Of a stretch of 64,000 nucleotides of DNA, positions 8,219-16,753 are shown piece after piece (positions within the stretch are counted from its first letter, which is position 1; each line of letters begins with the position of its first letter). The notes beneath the pieces were generated by a model. The model was not told the DNA's origin and made no database searches. It saw only the letters and a program-made list of their open reading frames with translations. Origin of the DNA: an uncultured Francisella sp. (GTDB lineage: Bacteria; Pseudomonadota; Gammaproteobacteria; Burkholderiales; Neisseriaceae); assembly GCA_943913135.1 (NCBI GenBank), contig CALTVE010000002.1, forward strand, positions 434,001 through 498,000, written 5' to 3'. The position numbers and the translations under genes are program-made.

Positions 8219-9255
8219 TAGCGCTCGTTTAGACGTGATTTCTGTAAAGAAGCACAGTTTTCCACGCATTCGGCGACCAACTCAGGTCCTCGATATACTA
8301 AACCGCTATATAGCTGTACAGCTTTCGCTCCTAGTTGTAGTTTGCGTGAGGCATCGCAGCCTTTTATGATGCCCCCTACGCCTACTACAGGGATGCTATT
8401 ATCTAATTCTTGAACCAGTTGCGTCAATACATGATCGGCTTTTTCTTTGAGCGGAGCGCCAGAAATTCCCCCTTCTTGAATGAACTCAGGTTTATCCAAC
8501 GATAAAAGTGATTTGTCAATTGAGGTGTTGGTAGCGATTAAACCATCTAACTGTAAAGTCCGTGCTAAAGTTGCAATATCTTTTATATTTTCTTCGCTCA
8601 GATCTGGGGCAATTTTTAGTGCCAGAGGGACGTACTTTCCGTACTGCTGGGCGAGGTAAGCTTGTGCTTCTTTAAGCTGATACAGTAAATCACTGAGATT
8701 TTCTTTAGCTTGTAATTCTCTTAAACGCTGGGTATTAGGGGAACTGATATTAATAGTGATGTAAGAAGCGTAAGGGTAAGTTTTTTTGAGCCCTGTTAAG
8801 TAGTCTTGAATGGCCTCTTCTAAAGGGGTGGTACTGTTTTTACCAATATTAATCCCTAATATCCCGCGATATCGAGTTTTTTTAAGATTTTGGACCAAGT
8901 GATCCACCCCTAGATTGTTAAACCCCATGCGATTAATAATGGCCTTTTCACGGGTTAAACGGAAGAGCCGCGGCTTAGGGTTGCCCGGCTGGGGGCGGGG
9001 AGTAACGGTGCCCACTTCGATAAAACCAAAACCAAAAGTAGCGAGGGCATCGATAAATGCGCCGTTTTTATCCAATCCAGCCGCCAAGCCCACTGGATTT
9101 TCAAGGGGTAAACCCATCCATTTACAAGGAAGTGTAGGGATATTTTTTCTTATTAGACCGGTTTGGTATGCACGCTCTAGTAAAAAAAGCGATTTTTCAT
9201 GAGCTTTTTCTGGATCGAGCAGAAAGAGAAACGAGCTTATTAAAGAATACAGCAC
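8218..9255 (-). CDS. pyrD: Dihydroorotate dehydrogenase (quinone), class 2
   Basis: FMN enzyme that oxidises dihydroorotate to orotate in pyrimidine synthesis, passing electrons to the quinone pool at the inner membrane. The N-terminal membrane-associating helices (about 1-35) mark class 2. The catalytic-base region is NISSPNT at 169-175, and FMN contacts include AAGLDKNG and the C-terminal VGVGGI and QLYSGLVY. The start is GTG at 9255, overlapping the sppA TAG by 1 nt, so translation is probably coupled. The TAG stop overlaps the first base of tRNA-Ser. Its 345 residues are close to E. coli PyrD (336). Confidence 0.97.
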   Translation of the reverse strand: MLYSLISSFLFLLDPEKAHEKSLFLLERAYQTGLIRKNIPTLPCKWMGLPLENPVGLAAGLDKNGAFIDALATFGFGFIEVGTVTPRPQPGNPKPRLFRLTREKAIINRMGFNNLGVDHLVQNLKKTRYRGILGINIGKNSTTPLEEAIQDYLTGLKKTYPYASYITINISSPNTQRLRELQAKENLSDLLYQLKEAQAYLAQQYGKYVPLALKIAPDLSEENIKDIATLARTLQLDGLIATNTSIDKSLLSLDKPEFIQEGGISGAPLKEKADHVLTQLVQELDNSIPVVGVGGIIKGCDASRKLQLGAKAVQLYSGLVYRGPELVAECVENCASLQKSRLNER

Positions 9256-10202
9256 TAGCGCAACCTCGGAATGGATCCAACGTCTAAGCTCTTGTCAATA
9301 AAAGAAGATGCGTGGCTGTCTACGAACTCATTAAGATAATCTAACCATTTATTTTTTGGCATGTAATCGATGAGTACGGGATCTTTCATAATCGCCCGGG
9401 AAACGGAATATAGCGTACCATAACCGTCGATTAAACCTACTTTCATGGCCCCCTCTCCACTATAAATTCTACCGGTAAATAGATCTTCATATTTTTGCCA
9501 TTTAAGGCGGGGACCGCGTCCTTTTTTGACTGCTTCAATAAAGTGGTGATCCGTTTCTTTTAGCACTTCTTGAATGATGGTTTTTTCTTCTTCGCTTTCT
9601 TTCTTTAAAAAGTGGCCCATCGCTTTATTACGGCCGGCAATTTGGGTGCGATCTTTAATCCCTAATTTTGCCGCCAGTTCAGTGGCGTCAAAACCAAGCA
9701 TGATGACCCCTATACTACCAACTAAACTAGAAGGATTAGCCAAAATGGCATTGCTTGCTGAAGCGATATAATAACAACCTGAAGCGCAGATATCACCGAT
9801 AACGGTATAAACGGGGATCTTAGGATGCACGCGGCGAAAATGGCGGATTTCCTGGTAAAGGGTATCGGAAATAACGGGAGAACCGCCGGGACTATTGGCC
9901 GTAATAATCATTGCTCTTACATGCTTTTCATTATCACCAATATTTTTTAGACCTTCACTGAAATTGTCGACCAGGGTTTGTGAACTGGAAATAGTTCCAG
10001 ATAAATTTAGGATGGCGATATGGGGAGTTTGGGCAGCAAAAACCTCGCCCGCGAAAAAGGCGGAAAGCAAGCGGAAGACAACATATATGCTAATCAGCGC
10101 AACAGCCCATTTTAGCCAGCGATAGCGTTTGCGAGGTAAGCGTTCTTGCAGCAAGCGCTCAATAACTTCCCTTTCCCAGGAAATTTGGTTTTTTTCGGAC
10201 AT
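9255..10202 (-). CDS. sppA: Signal peptide peptidase SppA-like serine protease (S49 family)
   Basis: Membrane-anchored protease thought to degrade cleaved signal peptides. There is one transmembrane helix at about 30-50 with a positively charged cytoplasmic N-terminus. The S49 core includes NSPGGS (103-108), catalytic Ser141 in CASGCYYIAS and the probable general-base Lys193 in AGRNKA. At 315 residues it is the short, single-domain form rather than the 618-residue duplicated E. coli SppA, and could equally be called a SohB/SppA-type peptidase. It lies between rluC (49-nt gap) and pyrD (1-nt overlap). Confidence 0.9.
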   Translation of the reverse strand: MSEKNQISWEREVIERLLQERLPRKRYRWLKWAVALISIYVVFRLLSAFFAGEVFAAQTPHIAILNLSGTISSSQTLVDNFSEGLKNIGDNEKHVRAMIITANSPGGSPVISDTLYQEIRHFRRVHPKIPVYTVIGDICASGCYYIASASNAILANPSSLVGSIGVIMLGFDATELAAKLGIKDRTQIAGRNKAMGHFLKKESEEEKTIIQEVLKETDHHFIEAVKKGRGPRLKWQKYEDLFTGRIYSGEGAMKVGLIDGYGTLYSVSRAIMKDPVLIDYMPKNKWLDYLNEFVDSHASSFIDKSLDVGSIPRLR

Positions 10203-10251
10203 GGGTTCATTAATTTGAAGAAAATTGCAGGTTCTTAGATATTATACCACA

Positions 10252-11205
10252 TTAGACAGTTACTTTTCCCTTCTCTAGGTGCTGTAGGAAATTTTGTAAC
10301 TCTTTAGGTAAAGGGGCTTCTAAATAAAGCAGTCCCCCTTCTGGCGCCGGTGAAGGCACCACTAAACGGGCAGCATGTAAAAAGAGTCTTGATAAACCCT
10401 GCTTTTTAAGTTGACGGTTAAGGAGATAGTTGCCGTAGCGTTCATCCAGTGCAATAGGAGTCCCTTCTTTTTGCATATGGACTCGGATTTGATGAGTTCG
10501 TCCAGTTTTTAAGGTAACCTCTAAGAGGGAAAAGGAACCAAAATGAGTTAGTAGGCGAAATTGGCTATGTGCTTTCTGGCCATTTTTAAGGTCTACACGC
10601 ACTATTTTCTCGCCATTTTTCCCATTATATTTGGTAAGGGGCCAGGTTATATCTCGTTTTTGGCTATTCCATGGAGCGGTTGATAAGGTTAGGTACTGTT
10701 TTTTAATGTGGTGTTCCCGCATAGCCGTTTGCAAAAAACGTAGACTACTGCGTTTTTTGGCGATCATTAAAAGGCCAGAAGTATCTTTATCTAAACGATG
10801 AACCAGTTCTAAATAAGGAGCGTGAATCTGTAGCCGTAAATCTTCAATAATGCCCAAACTGACACCGCTGCCGCCATGGACTGCAATACCAGAAGGCTTA
10901 TTGATCACCAATAGGTATTTATCCTCATAAATAATCTCATACTCTCGATGCTGCTTTTTGTGGACAGTAGGCTTATTGGCAAAGCGCAAAGGTGGGATAC
11001 GCACTTGATCATTGGCTTGAAGTTTATAAGAAGGGTCATATCTTCTAAAATTGACGCGGATTTTCCCTGTGCGGATCAATTTATGGATATGGCTTTTGGG
11101 CACGCCTTTTAACGTTTTAAATAAAAAATTATCCAGGCGTTGTCCTTCACTATTTTGATCTATAAAGAGGTGATTGACTTGCTCTTTACTTAATTCCGAT
11201 TCCAC
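10252..11205 (-). CDS. rluC: 23S rRNA pseudouridine synthase RluC
   Basis: In E. coli RluC makes pseudouridines 955, 2504 and 2580 of 23S rRNA. An N-terminal S4 RNA-binding domain (about 20-75) is followed by the RluA-type catalytic domain. HRLDKDTSG at 136-144 contains the catalytic Asp139, and KTGRTHQIRVH is also present. The start is GTG at 11205; no later in-frame ATG keeps the S4 domain. It is divergent from rne, as in E. coli. RluC rather than RluD is inferred from that neighbourhood and from the KGVPKS segment of the S4 domain. Confidence 0.94.
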   Translation of the reverse strand: MESELSKEQVNHLFIDQNSEGQRLDNFLFKTLKGVPKSHIHKLIRTGKIRVNFRRYDPSYKLQANDQVRIPPLRFANKPTVHKKQHREYEIIYEDKYLLVINKPSGIAVHGGSGVSLGIIEDLRLQIHAPYLELVHRLDKDTSGLLMIAKKRSSLRFLQTAMREHHIKKQYLTLSTAPWNSQKRDITWPLTKYNGKNGEKIVRVDLKNGQKAHSQFRLLTHFGSFSLLEVTLKTGRTHQIRVHMQKEGTPIALDERYGNYLLNRQLKKQGLSRLFLHAARLVVPSPAPEGGLLYLEAPLPKELQNFLQHLEKGKVTV

Positions 11206-11214
11206 GCTTATAAT
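11185..11214 (+). promoter_or_regulatory. Candidate promoter for rne
   Basis: TTTACT (11185-11190), an 18-nt spacer, then perfect TATAAT (11209-11214). The -35 box lies inside the 5' end of the divergent rluC. Transcription from here would give an rne leader of about 480 nt, comparable to the 361-nt leader of E. coli rne. Confidence 0.5.
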
Positions 11215-11219
11215 AAAAT

Positions 11220-11700
11220 CCTCTTGTCAGATAATTAATTTTAGAGCATAGAGAGAAAAACCAATAGAAAAACCTGCGACCTTCTTCTCTTAAAGACGTT
11301 AAAGCCTGTATTTGAAATCAAGCGAAACGCTCGCAATTAAAAGTGAAGGTCTTAATAACAAAATCGGATTTTCTGATTGCAAGTTGGACGTGGATATAGG
11401 CAGAGAACTAGAGCATAGGGAAGCCCTATAGTGGGTGCGTAAGACTTAAATAGCTAAGCAAACCGGGGGCGTAGAAGGCTGGGTGCAGAACATAGTTGGG
11501 GCAGGGTTTTCCTGCCTCTTGATAGAATAGAATGACATTAAAATTATTGTCTTTGTTATTTTTTACTTTCAAGATTAAAGACTCCTCTGTAAAGACGATA
11601 TTGCGCCGACAACTATCTCAAAAAAACTCTTAAGCCAAGTCTTAAGAACCCTTTCTGTACGCGTCTTCACCGCATGAAGAAAACGGGTGAGGAATGTTTA
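11220..11700 (+). promoter_or_regulatory. Long structured rne leader region (no ORF)
   Basis: About 480 nt between rluC and rne contain no credible gene but several inverted repeats. GACCTTC (11278-11284) pairs with GAAGGTC (11345-11351) and encloses AGCG-AAA-CGCT (11321-11331). ATAGGG-AAG-CCCTAT lies at 11415-11429 and GGCAGG-GTTTT-CCTGCC at 11500-11516. E. coli rne has a structured leader through which RNase E controls its own mRNA decay; the same role here is inferred from position and structure only. Confidence 0.55.
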
Positions 11701-13563
11701 ATGAAAAGAATGTTATTTAATGCCAGTCAGCCAGAGGAATCTCGGGTGGCTATTGTCGATGGGCAGAAGCTTATCAATCTAGATATTGAAACCTATGAAA
11801 AAGAGCAGCGCCGCGGCAATATTTATAAAGCGGTTATCACCAAAATCGAACCTTCTTTAGAAGCTTGTTTCGTCGATTATGGATCGGAACGTAATGGTTT
11901 TTTACCATTTAAGGAAATACACCGTTCTTACTTCAAAAATTACTCAGGTGGTCGTGCTAAGATTCAAGAGGTCGTCAATGAAGGCGATACATTGCTTGTT
12001 CAAGTAGAGAAAGATGAACGGGGCAATAAGGGTGCCACTTTAACCACGCATATCAGTTTGGCCGGACGATACCTAGTGTTGATGCCGAATAATTCGCGCG
12101 GAGGGGGGGTATCGCGCCGTATTGAAGGAGGGGATCGCTTTGAAATCAAAAAGCTAATCTCGGAATTGCAAATTCCCGAGGGGATGAGTGTTATCGTTCG
12201 TACAGCTGGAGTCGGACGTGCTTTAGAAGAATTGCAATGGGATTTAGATTATCAATTAAAACTGTGGCAAGCGGTTAGAGAGGCGGCGGCACAGGAAAAT
12301 GTGCAGCATCTAATTTTGCAAGAAAGAGACTTGGTTATTCGTTCGATTCGCGATTATTTCCAACCAGATATTGGAGAAATTCTAATCGATAATCCAGAAG
12401 TCTACGAAAAAGTGCACCAGTTTATTAGTTTTGTTCTTCCCGAAAGTGTCCACAAGGTGAAGCTCTACAAAGAGCATGTTCCTTTATTTAGCCGTTTCCA
12501 AATAGAAAACCAAATCGATTCTGTATATGCGCGTAGTGTATCTTTGCCTTCAGGCGGCGAAATCGTCATTGATCACACTGAGGCTTTGGTATCAGTGGAT
12601 GTAAATTCAGCCAAAGCTACCCGCGGTGCTGATGTAGAAGAAACTGCCTTGCAGACAAATTTAGAGGCGGTAGAAGAAGTGGCGAAACAAATGCGTTTGC
12701 GTGATATCGGCGGGTTAATCGTGATCGATTTTATCGATATGGACGATAATAAAAATCAACGCGACATCGAAAATGCAATGCGCGAAGCAGTTAAAGAAGA
12801 TAGAGCACGTATTCAGTTAACCCGATTATCGCGCTTTGGGATAATGGAAATTTCTCGACAGAGATTGCAAATTTCTCTTGGTGAAAGCACGCATATGACT
12901 TGTCCGCGTTGTTCAGGGACCGGGGTCATTCGTGGAGTACAATCTTCCGCTATTCACATATTGCGGGTCATTCAAGAAAAAGCACTTAAAGAAAATACAG
13001 GTGAAATTCAAGCTCAGGTGCCTATTGATGTGGCTACCTTTTTACTTAACGAAAAAAGAGAAGAACTTTTTAATCTGGAGGAGCGTCTAGGCGCGCCGAT
13101 TATCATTATTCCTAATAAATATTTAGAGGTACCGCATTACACGGTGGAGCGGATTCGCTGTGAAGAGGCAGACAAACGGGCGGTGACTAGTTATAAATTG
13201 GTCGATAATGAGGAAGAAAAAATCTTTATCGCTAAAGCTATGAAAAACAAAACGGTTGCAGCTCCAGAAGCAGCTGTGCAAGGAATACACCCTTCAGAAC
13301 CGGCGCCTAAACATATAGAACCGAAAAAATCGTTGTTGAAGGGCTTAAGCGCTTGGTGGAATCGATTTTTAGAGGGCGCTCATCAAGAACGGAGCGAAGA
13401 GGGAAAGAAAACACGTCCCCGTAAAAATCACAGTCGTCGTTACTCGGGTAATAATGGCAGAAGTCGAGGAAACTACCGCAAACGAGGCGATCATACGCCT
13501 TATCGCCAGAAAGAAAACGGTAAAAAGAGCAATGATTATAATGAAGAAAGAGATATTAATTAG
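11701..13563 (+). CDS. rne: Ribonuclease E (short form)
   Basis: Single-strand endoribonuclease for mRNA decay and for rRNA and tRNA maturation. The start at 11701 gives MKRMLFNA, the canonical RNase E N-terminus, with a GGTGAGGA Shine-Dalgarno; the frame is open 9 codons further upstream. It has an S1 domain (about 35-120) and metal ligands Asp300 (SVDVNSAKATRG) and Asp343 (IVIDFIDM). The zinc-link CPRC has Cys401 and Cys404. All lie within 3 positions of E. coli D303, D346, C404 and C407. At 620 residues it lacks the long degradosome scaffold; only a basic Arg/Lys/Asn-rich tail of about 60 residues follows. RNase G is less likely given the tail and the rluC neighbour. Confidence 0.95.
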   Translation: MKRMLFNASQPEESRVAIVDGQKLINLDIETYEKEQRRGNIYKAVITKIEPSLEACFVDYGSERNGFLPFKEIHRSYFKNYSGGRAKIQEVVNEGDTLLVQVEKDERGNKGATLTTHISLAGRYLVLMPNNSRGGGVSRRIEGGDRFEIKKLISELQIPEGMSVIVRTAGVGRALEELQWDLDYQLKLWQAVREAAAQENVQHLILQERDLVIRSIRDYFQPDIGEILIDNPEVYEKVHQFISFVLPESVHKVKLYKEHVPLFSRFQIENQIDSVYARSVSLPSGGEIVIDHTEALVSVDVNSAKATRGADVEETALQTNLEAVEEVAKQMRLRDIGGLIVIDFIDMDDNKNQRDIENAMREAVKEDRARIQLTRLSRFGIMEISRQRLQISLGESTHMTCPRCSGTGVIRGVQSSAIHILRVIQEKALKENTGEIQAQVPIDVATFLLNEKREELFNLEERLGAPIIIIPNKYLEVPHYTVERIRCEEADKRAVTSYKLVDNEEEKIFIAKAMKNKTVAAPEAAVQGIHPSEPAPKHIEPKKSLLKGLSAWWNRFLEGAHQERSEEGKKTRPRKNHSRRYSGNNGRSRGNYRKRGDHTPYRQKENGKKSNDYNEERDIN

Positions 13564-13682
13564 GGGGCGTAGTATCGAGATGTGCTTAGGGTCAAACAAT
13601 AAGGAGAATGAAAGGGTTCATTGAAGAGCGCAACAATGACAATGTATAGTTTCTACTGAGTTAAAATAACGAAGCTATTTAC

Positions 13683-13712
13683 AAAAAAAGCAGTCTAAAC
13701 GCTGCTTTTTTT
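13683..13712 (+). terminator. Intrinsic terminator downstream of rne
   Basis: A-run plus GCAG (13683-13693), an 8-nt loop, then CTGC plus seven T (13702-13712). The A-run/T-run makes it potentially bidirectional. It lies about 120 nt after the rne stop and just before the tRNA-Asn promoter. Confidence 0.75.
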
Positions 13713-13731
13713 GTGAGAACATGGTTTTTTC

Positions 13732-13760
13732 TTGACAGAATAAGAGGGGAAAAGTAAAAT
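13732..13760 (+). promoter_or_regulatory. Promoter of tRNA-Asn
   Basis: Consensus TTGACA (13732-13737), a 17-nt spacer, then TAAAAT (13755-13760), 16 nt before the first base of tRNA-Asn. This is the best sigma-70 match seen in the window. Confidence 0.85.
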
Positions 13761-13776
13761 TCCCGTTTTATTTTGA

Positions 13777-13852
13777 TCCCCGATAGCTCAGTCGGTAGAG
13801 CGACGGACTGTTAATCCGCAGGTCGCAGGTTCGAGCCCTGCTCGGGGAGCCA
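13777..13852 (+). tRNA. tRNA-Asn (anticodon GTT)
   Basis: A 76-nt cloverleaf with acceptor TCCCCGA/TCGGGGA, D-arm with AGCTCAGTCGGTAGAGC, anticodon loop CTGTTAA (anticodon GTT) and T-arm GGTTCGAGCC. It has discriminator G, and CCA is encoded. It stands alone with its own promoter, convergent with hisD. Confidence 0.98.
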
Positions 13853-13888
13853 ATCTTATTTTTCTTTTCAGTTATAAAAGGTTTGGGG

Positions 13889-15181
13889 TTAAAGGGCTTT
13901 TTTGCGTAAGCGCGCTGCTTGGGCATGGGCATATAAACCTTCTTCTTGCGCTAAAGTTTCTGCAGCAGCAAAAAGAGCTTTAGCATTAGGCTGAATTTCA
14001 ATTAAGCTGATTCTTTTTTGGAAATCATAGGTTCCAAGAGGCGAAGAAAAACGGGCTGTACGGGCAGTAGGCAGAACGTGATTCGGTCCAGCGCAGTAAT
14101 CGCCTACGCTTTCAGTGCTATAGGGACCGATAAATAGTGCACCAGCATTATGGATTTTTTCTACATAATCTCTGGCTTTTTCGATGGACAGCTCTAGGTG
14201 TTCGGGGGCGATATGATCAGCAATTGCACAGGCTTCTTCAAGGTTTTGCACCTCGATAATCAGTCCCCGATTTTTTAAAGCGCTTTTGATAATCTGCTGC
14301 CGAGGTTCTTCCTTTAGACGCTGATCGATCATTTGTTGAACCCCTTGGATATGGTGTTTATTAGGAGAAATTAATATTGCCGAGGCTTCTTCATCATGCT
14401 CTGCTTGGCTAAATAAGTCTTCAACAATCCATTCCACCGGGGTGCTACCATCGGAAATTACCAGAATTTCAGAGGGGCCAGCAATCATATCGATCGCTGT
14501 ATGACCAAAAACCTCTTTTTTAGCAGCGGCGACATAGGCGTTGCCAGGTCCGGTAATTTTATCTACTTTAGGTATGGTTTCTGTCCCATAAGCGAGGGCA
14601 GCGATGGCTTGAGCACCGCCAATAGTAAATACTCTGTCGATATCACATACATAAGCTGCTGCTAGAACCGCGGCATTTTTTTCACCATAAGGGGTGGGCA
14701 CCACCATGGTAATATCCGGTACCCCAGCTACTTTTGCTGGCAGAGCATTCATCAATACCGAGCTGGGATAAGCGGCTTTACCTCCAGGAACATAAAGCCC
14801 GACTCGCGTGATAGGAGTAATTTTCTGACCCAGCCAATTGCCCCACTCATCTTGGTACTGCCAACTGTGTTGTTTTTGTTTTTGGTGAAATTGAAAAATA
14901 CGTTTTTTCGCGGTCATTAAAGCATCTTGTAGGGTCAGTGAGAGCGATAAAAAAGCTTCTTTTAATACACTTTTAGCTATTAAAAAATCTTGGACACTTT
15001 TCGCATTGATATGATCAAAACGCTGACTATAAGCCAAAAGCGCTCGGTCGCCTTCTTTTTTAACTGTTTCACAGATGGTGCGAACGTTGCGTTCAATAAT
15101 GAGATCGTGCTCTTGCTTACTCGCAAAAAATGTGTCTAATTGGGCAGAAAAATTGGCTTCTCGAGTACTTAAATAACGCAT
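13889..15181 (-). CDS. hisD: Histidinol dehydrogenase
   Basis: NAD enzyme that oxidises histidinol to histidine in two steps, ending histidine synthesis. At 430 residues it has the normal length. Motifs seen include VPGGKAAYPSSVLMN, ITGPGNAYVAAAK, the zinc/catalytic FSQAEHDEEA, IAPEHLEL and the C-terminal NHVLPT. It starts 3 nt after the hisG stop, so the two form an operon. The remaining his genes are not in this window. Confidence 0.98.
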   Translation of the reverse strand: MRYLSTREANFSAQLDTFFASKQEHDLIIERNVRTICETVKKEGDRALLAYSQRFDHINAKSVQDFLIAKSVLKEAFLSLSLTLQDALMTAKKRIFQFHQKQKQHSWQYQDEWGNWLGQKITPITRVGLYVPGGKAAYPSSVLMNALPAKVAGVPDITMVVPTPYGEKNAAVLAAAYVCDIDRVFTIGGAQAIAALAYGTETIPKVDKITGPGNAYVAAAKKEVFGHTAIDMIAGPSEILVISDGSTPVEWIVEDLFSQAEHDEEASAILISPNKHHIQGVQQMIDQRLKEEPRQQIIKSALKNRGLIIEVQNLEEACAIADHIAPEHLELSIEKARDYVEKIHNAGALFIGPYSTESVGDYCAGPNHVLPTARTARFSSPLGTYDFQKRISLIEIQPNAKALFAAAETLAQEEGLYAHAQAARLRKKAL

Positions 15182-15184
15182 GGT

Positions 15185-15817
15185 TTAGGCAAAAGAATGA
15201 AGAAGAGGCTGTAAAAGGGAATATTTTAAGCGCAGAGCAGCTGGGTTCATAATCAAAAAACTGGTAATTGGTATGATTTCCTCTACAGCTTCAAGCTGAT
15301 TGGCTTTTAAGGTGGTGCCAGTTGCGACTAGGTCGACAATAACATCGGATAGCCCTACCAAAGGAGCTAATTCCATAGAGCCATAAAGCTTAATAATATC
15401 TACATGTACGCCTTTTTGTGCAAAATGGGATCGAGCAATATTGGGATATTTAGTCGCTACACGCAAGCGCTTACCAACGCGAGAAGCGTTTTGGTAATCA
15501 AAATCTTTTTTGCTTGCGACCACCATTTTGCAGGGTGCAATACCGAGGTCAAGGGGAACATACAGCCCTTCATCACCTTGCTCAAGCAAAATATCTTTAC
15601 CGGCAATACCAAAATCGGCGGCTCCATAGCGGACATACGTAGGGACATCAGAAGCCCGCAATAAAACTAGGGAAATTTTGCTGTGGTTGGTCGGTAGAAC
15701 TAATTGACGAGTGCTTTCCAAATCTGCGTCCGGGGTAATGCCTGCTTTTTCTAATAAGGGAAGCGTTTCTTGTAAAATGCGTCCCTTAGACAAGGCGATG
15801 TGTATGGGAGAAGACAT
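15185..15817 (-). CDS. hisG: ATP phosphoribosyltransferase, short form HisG
   Basis: First step of histidine synthesis, joining ATP and PRPP. The chosen start (15817, protein MSSPIHIALSKGRI) gives 210 residues, typical of the short HisG-S form that lacks the regulatory domain and needs HisZ as partner. Seen are ALSKGR, the DFGIAGKD loop and the PRPP-binding VDLVATGTTLKANQL. The frame is open 25 codons further upstream, but those codons run into the fabI promoter area and have no Shine-Dalgarno. HisZ is not in this window. Confidence 0.94.
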   Translation of the reverse strand: MSSPIHIALSKGRILQETLPLLEKAGITPDADLESTRQLVLPTNHSKISLVLLRASDVPTYVRYGAADFGIAGKDILLEQGDEGLYVPLDLGIAPCKMVVASKKDFDYQNASRVGKRLRVATKYPNIARSHFAQKGVHVDIIKLYGSMELAPLVGLSDVIVDLVATGTTLKANQLEAVEEIIPITSFLIMNPAALRLKYSLLQPLLHSFA

Positions 15818-15876
15818 AATTTCTTTCAGTAAAGAAGGAGCTTCCTTCATGGGGTTTTTCAAAGCCACAGCCAAAC

Positions 15877-15891
15877 TGGTACAATGTACCA
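15877..15891. promoter_or_regulatory. 15-bp perfect palindrome between hisG and fabI (operator candidate)
   Basis: TGGTACA-A-TGTACCA, an exact 7+1+7 inverted repeat in the gap between the divergent hisG and fabI. The overlapping TACAAT (15880-15885) could be a fabI -10 box. The binding protein is unknown. Confidence 0.5.
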
Positions 15892-15964
15892 TAAAACCTG
15901 GGCATGTAGGGGAACTGCCTTTAACCTCATCAGAAAGTCAAGCGCGAATCGGGAGAAAAGCAAT

Positions 15965-16753
15965 ATGTTTCTACAAGGAAAAAAAATATTAATCACCGGC
16001 ATGATTTCTCCTCGATCCATCGCCTATGGGGTAGCTAAAGCTTGTAAAAGAGAGGGAGCGGAATTGGCTTTTACCTATGCAGCTGATAAGCTGTGTGATC
16101 GAGTGAAGAGCATGGCTGAAGAACTTGGTTCCCATTTGCTGTATCGCTGTGATGTACAGAACGATGAAGAAATTCAATCGGTGTTTGCTTCGTTGCAACA
16201 GGAGTGGGGCCATTTAGATGGCTTATTACATGCGGTTGCCTTTGCTGATAAAAAGGCTTTGGAGGGCGATTTTTTAGGCGGCATCAGCCGGGAAAATTTT
16301 TTACAGGCGCAAGAAATTTCTGCATACAGTTTGCCTGCTTTAGCAAAAGGGGCACGGCCGTTAATGCAGGGAAGGGAAGGTTCTATTGTCGCTTTAACTT
16401 ATTTAGGCGCAGTGCGGGCAGTGCAGAACTATAATACTATGGGGTTAGCTAAAGCCAGCTTGGAAGCTGCAGTCCGCTATACTGCCCAAGCTTTAGGCAA
16501 AGAAGGCATACGGTGTAATGGAATTTCTGCTGGGCCTATTAAAACATTGGCAGCGGCCGGTATTTCCGGTTTTAGTAAATCGCTAAAGCTGTCTGCAGCG
16601 CAAAGTTTGTTGCGGCGTAATATCACTGCGGAAGAAGTAGGGAATGTAGCTGCTTTTTTATTTTCGCCTTTATCTTCAGCGATTACCGGAGAAATTATCT
16701 ATGTCGATGGAGGGTATAGTCAGGCAGCTTTTGCCAGTGAAGACTTATTATAA
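15965..16753 (+). CDS. fabI: Enoyl-[acyl-carrier-protein] reductase FabI
   Basis: NADH-dependent last step of each fatty-acid elongation cycle and the triclosan target. The start at 15965 (MFLQGKKILITGM, Shine-Dalgarno GGGAG) gives 262 residues, as in E. coli. It has the dinucleotide-binding GMISPRSIAYG and the catalytic Tyr-(6 residues)-Lys motif in NYNTMGLAKAS. The longer ORF from 15884 would overlap the hisG/fabI regulatory palindrome and is not expected from homology. It is monocistronic, followed by a 630-nt non-coding stretch. Confidence 0.97.
   Translation: MFLQGKKILITGMISPRSIAYGVAKACKREGAELAFTYAADKLCDRVKSMAEELGSHLLYRCDVQNDEEIQSVFASLQQEWGHLDGLLHAVAFADKKALEGDFLGGISRENFLQAQEISAYSLPALAKGARPLMQGREGSIVALTYLGAVRAVQNYNTMGLAKASLEAAVRYTAQALGKEGIRCNGISAGPIKTLAAAGISGFSKSLKLSAAQSLLRRNITAEEVGNVAAFLFSPLSSAITGEIIYVDGGYSQAAFASEDLL

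Noticed and set aside
13608..13649. 13-codon ORF after rne with AAGGAG just before its ATG
   Set aside because: The Shine-Dalgarno is only 1 nt from the ATG, too close to work well, and the peptide has no recognisable features.
15877..15891. FadR site upstream of fabI
   Set aside because: The half-sites are TGGTACA with a 1-nt centre, giving wider spacing than the FadR palindrome TGGTC-N-GACCA.
15884..15964. N-terminal 27-codon extension of fabI
   Set aside because: It has no Shine-Dalgarno, no homology to FabI, and would start in the middle of the palindrome.
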